Assembly: GCA_041919675.1 (NCBI GenBank)
Contig: JAYRTJ010000001.1
Location: 58,745-122,744 of the forward strand
DNA from: SHVO01 sp041919675
Lineage (GTDB): Bacteria > Pseudomonadota > Alphaproteobacteria > Rhodospirillales > Rhodospirillaceae
Length of the DNA: 64,000 bases
Direction: 5' to 3'
Shown: one piece after another, positions 63,053 through 64,000 of the stretch
Position numbering within the stretch: the first letter of the stretch is position 1
Layout of the letters: the number at the start of each line of letters is the position of its first letter
Translations under genes and position numbers: made by a program
Notes under the pieces: model-generated
Databases searched by the model: none
What the model was told of the DNA's origin: nothing
The model's input: the letters and a program-made list of their open reading frames with translations, nothing else

Positions 63053-64000
63053 GTGGATACCTACCGGGATTCGTCGTCGGAAGAAAAGTCGCGCGTCGGT
63101 GCGCAAGCGCCGGCTCAAGCGCTGTTCTCGCCCAGGCCGCTGCCCTTGCAAATTCGGCTGCTCGCGCTTGTGGCGGGGACGCTGGTGCCGATGCTGCTGC
63201 TCACGGCCGCGGTGGTTTTCCAAAGTTATCAGCGTGCCAAGGACGCCGCGGCCGAGCAAGTATTGCAAGTCACGCGCGGCACAATGATCGCGGTCGATCG
63301 CGAACTTCGCAATCAGATCGCGGCGCTCGAGGTGCTTGCGCTGGAACCCAGTCTTCAGGCCGAAGACCTGTCGAACTTCCGTTCCGACGCCGAGCGGTTC
63401 CTCACGCGTTTTCCCGAAGATACGGGAATTTCCGTTGCCGACGAGAAAGGGGCGCAGCTCTTCAATACGTTCGCGGGCGCTTTCCCCACGCTCGCGCGCC
63501 CCGAGGTCCTCGAAGCCGTCGCGGCGGTCTTCGCCGGCCAGGGCCCCCAGGTCTCCAACGTCTATCTCAGCCGCCGCAGCGGCGAGGTGACCTTCACCGT
63601 TGTCGTGCCGGTCATGCATGACGGCAAAGTCCTGCATGCGCTCGCCTTCAACCCGCCGCGTGCGAGTTTCGCGGATATCTTGCGCCGTCATGATTTGAGG
63701 GAAGGCTGGGTGCTCGCGGTCTTCGATCGGACGGCGCATCACGTCTCCCGCAGGCCGAGCCTGTCCGAAAAGACCATTACATCCGCTTCGGATTCTCTAC
63801 GCGCCGCGTTGTCGACGGACGCCGAGCGCCTGACAGAAACCACGTCCGTCGAAGGTACGCGGGTTCTGACCGCCTTTACGCGGTCTCCCGAAACGGGATG
63901 GGTTGTCGCCGTCGGCGTGCCTGTCGGCCAATATCAGGCGCCGACGCTGCGTTCGCTTGCGACCACGTTGAGCATCGGCGCCCTGCTCATCTTGTTTGGC
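63053..64000 (+). CDS. Membrane sensor protein, N-terminal part (runs off window)
   Basis: The frame is open to the end of the window (316 codons). GTG 63053 follows GGAGAG. After a ~35-residue cytosolic part comes a membrane helix (LLALVAGTLVPMLLLTAAVVF), a periplasmic double-Cache-like domain (roughly residues 60-290, with DTGISVADEKG and TGWVVAVGVPVG, a typical Cache end), then a second helix at the window end (LATTLSIGALLILFG). Probably a histidine kinase or diguanylate cyclase; the output domain is not in this window. Confidence 0.8.
   Translation, partial: MDTYRDSSSEEKSRVGAQAPAQALFSPRPLPLQIRLLALVAGTLVPMLLLTAAVVFQSYQRAKDAAAEQVLQVTRGTMIAVDRELRNQIAALEVLALEPSLQAEDLSNFRSDAERFLTRFPEDTGISVADEKGAQLFNTFAGAFPTLARPEVLEAVAAVFAGQGPQVSNVYLSRRSGEVTFTVVVPVMHDGKVLHALAFNPPRASFADILRRHDLREGWVLAVFDRTAHHVSRRPSLSEKTITSASDSLRAALSTDAERLTETTSVEGTRVLTAFTRSPETGWVVAVGVPVGQYQAPTLRSLATTLSIGALLILFG

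Overview
This 64 kb window is high-GC DNA that looks like an alphaproteobacterial chromosome. Supporting signs are a DUF2336 protein, many TonB-dependent receptors with the plug signature EIVVTGSR, amidase/TonB gene clusters, a divergent AsnC/Lrp-hpd tyrosine cluster, and an NsrR-type regulator of a nirK operon. I cannot name the genus. No rRNA, tRNA or CRISPR array was seen.

Left edge (1-3950): visibly lower-GC accessory DNA with a DUF3800 protein, a tyrosine recombinase lacking its catalytic half, a membrane-anchored GIY-YIG (T5orf172-like) protein and the 3' end of an IS3-family element. Two imperfect direct repeats of 136 bp (1230-1365 and 3814-3949) bracket the part after the DUF3800 gene. 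Next come three co-directional genes for exported proteins of unknown function (7627-3979, minus strand), two of them tandem paralogues, and a decayed DUF4143 ATPase gene.

8322-15978 is the most coherent system. A divergent NsrR/Rrf2 regulator and a perfect 9-5-9 NsrR-like palindrome stand before a plus-strand operon: two-domain multicopper oxidase, di-haem cytochrome c, mono-haem cytochrome c, copper nitrite reductase NirK, TonB-dependent receptor, a beta-propeller protein with CxCC and CPHHG motifs, and a TlpA-like thioredoxin. The first four match the ncgABC-nirK arrangement of nitrifiers. The last three look like a metal (copper) acquisition and maturation add-on.

16020-20705 holds a DUF2336/receiver pair, a degenerate receiver protein and an ABC-F ATPase. 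21212-35791 holds three exported amidases (one a 772-residue Cys-rich form), OsmC, a small Hsp20, an MFS exporter and two paralogous large TonB receptors, suggesting uptake and hydrolysis of amide or peptide substrates. 35946-44374 holds a tautomerase, cardiolipin synthase opposite a YbhN-like membrane protein, an EamA transporter, a VOC protein and an RND efflux pair.

44376-47674 (minus) is a tyrosine/homogentisate pathway: hpd, a VOC-fold protein where hmgA might be expected, fumarylacetoacetase and maleylacetoacetate isomerase. It diverges from an AsnC/Lrp regulator preceded by a perfect 10-10-10 palindrome. 48292-58590 carries GNAT, MFS, RidA, a DrrAB-type ABC exporter, a secreted protein of unknown function, a 2OG-Fe(II) oxygenase, a NupC-type nucleoside transporter and an MsbA-type ABC exporter. 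The right end has a lipoprotein metallo-beta-lactamase, a CHASE-type hybrid histidine kinase with receiver and HPt domains, and the start of another membrane sensor that runs off the window.
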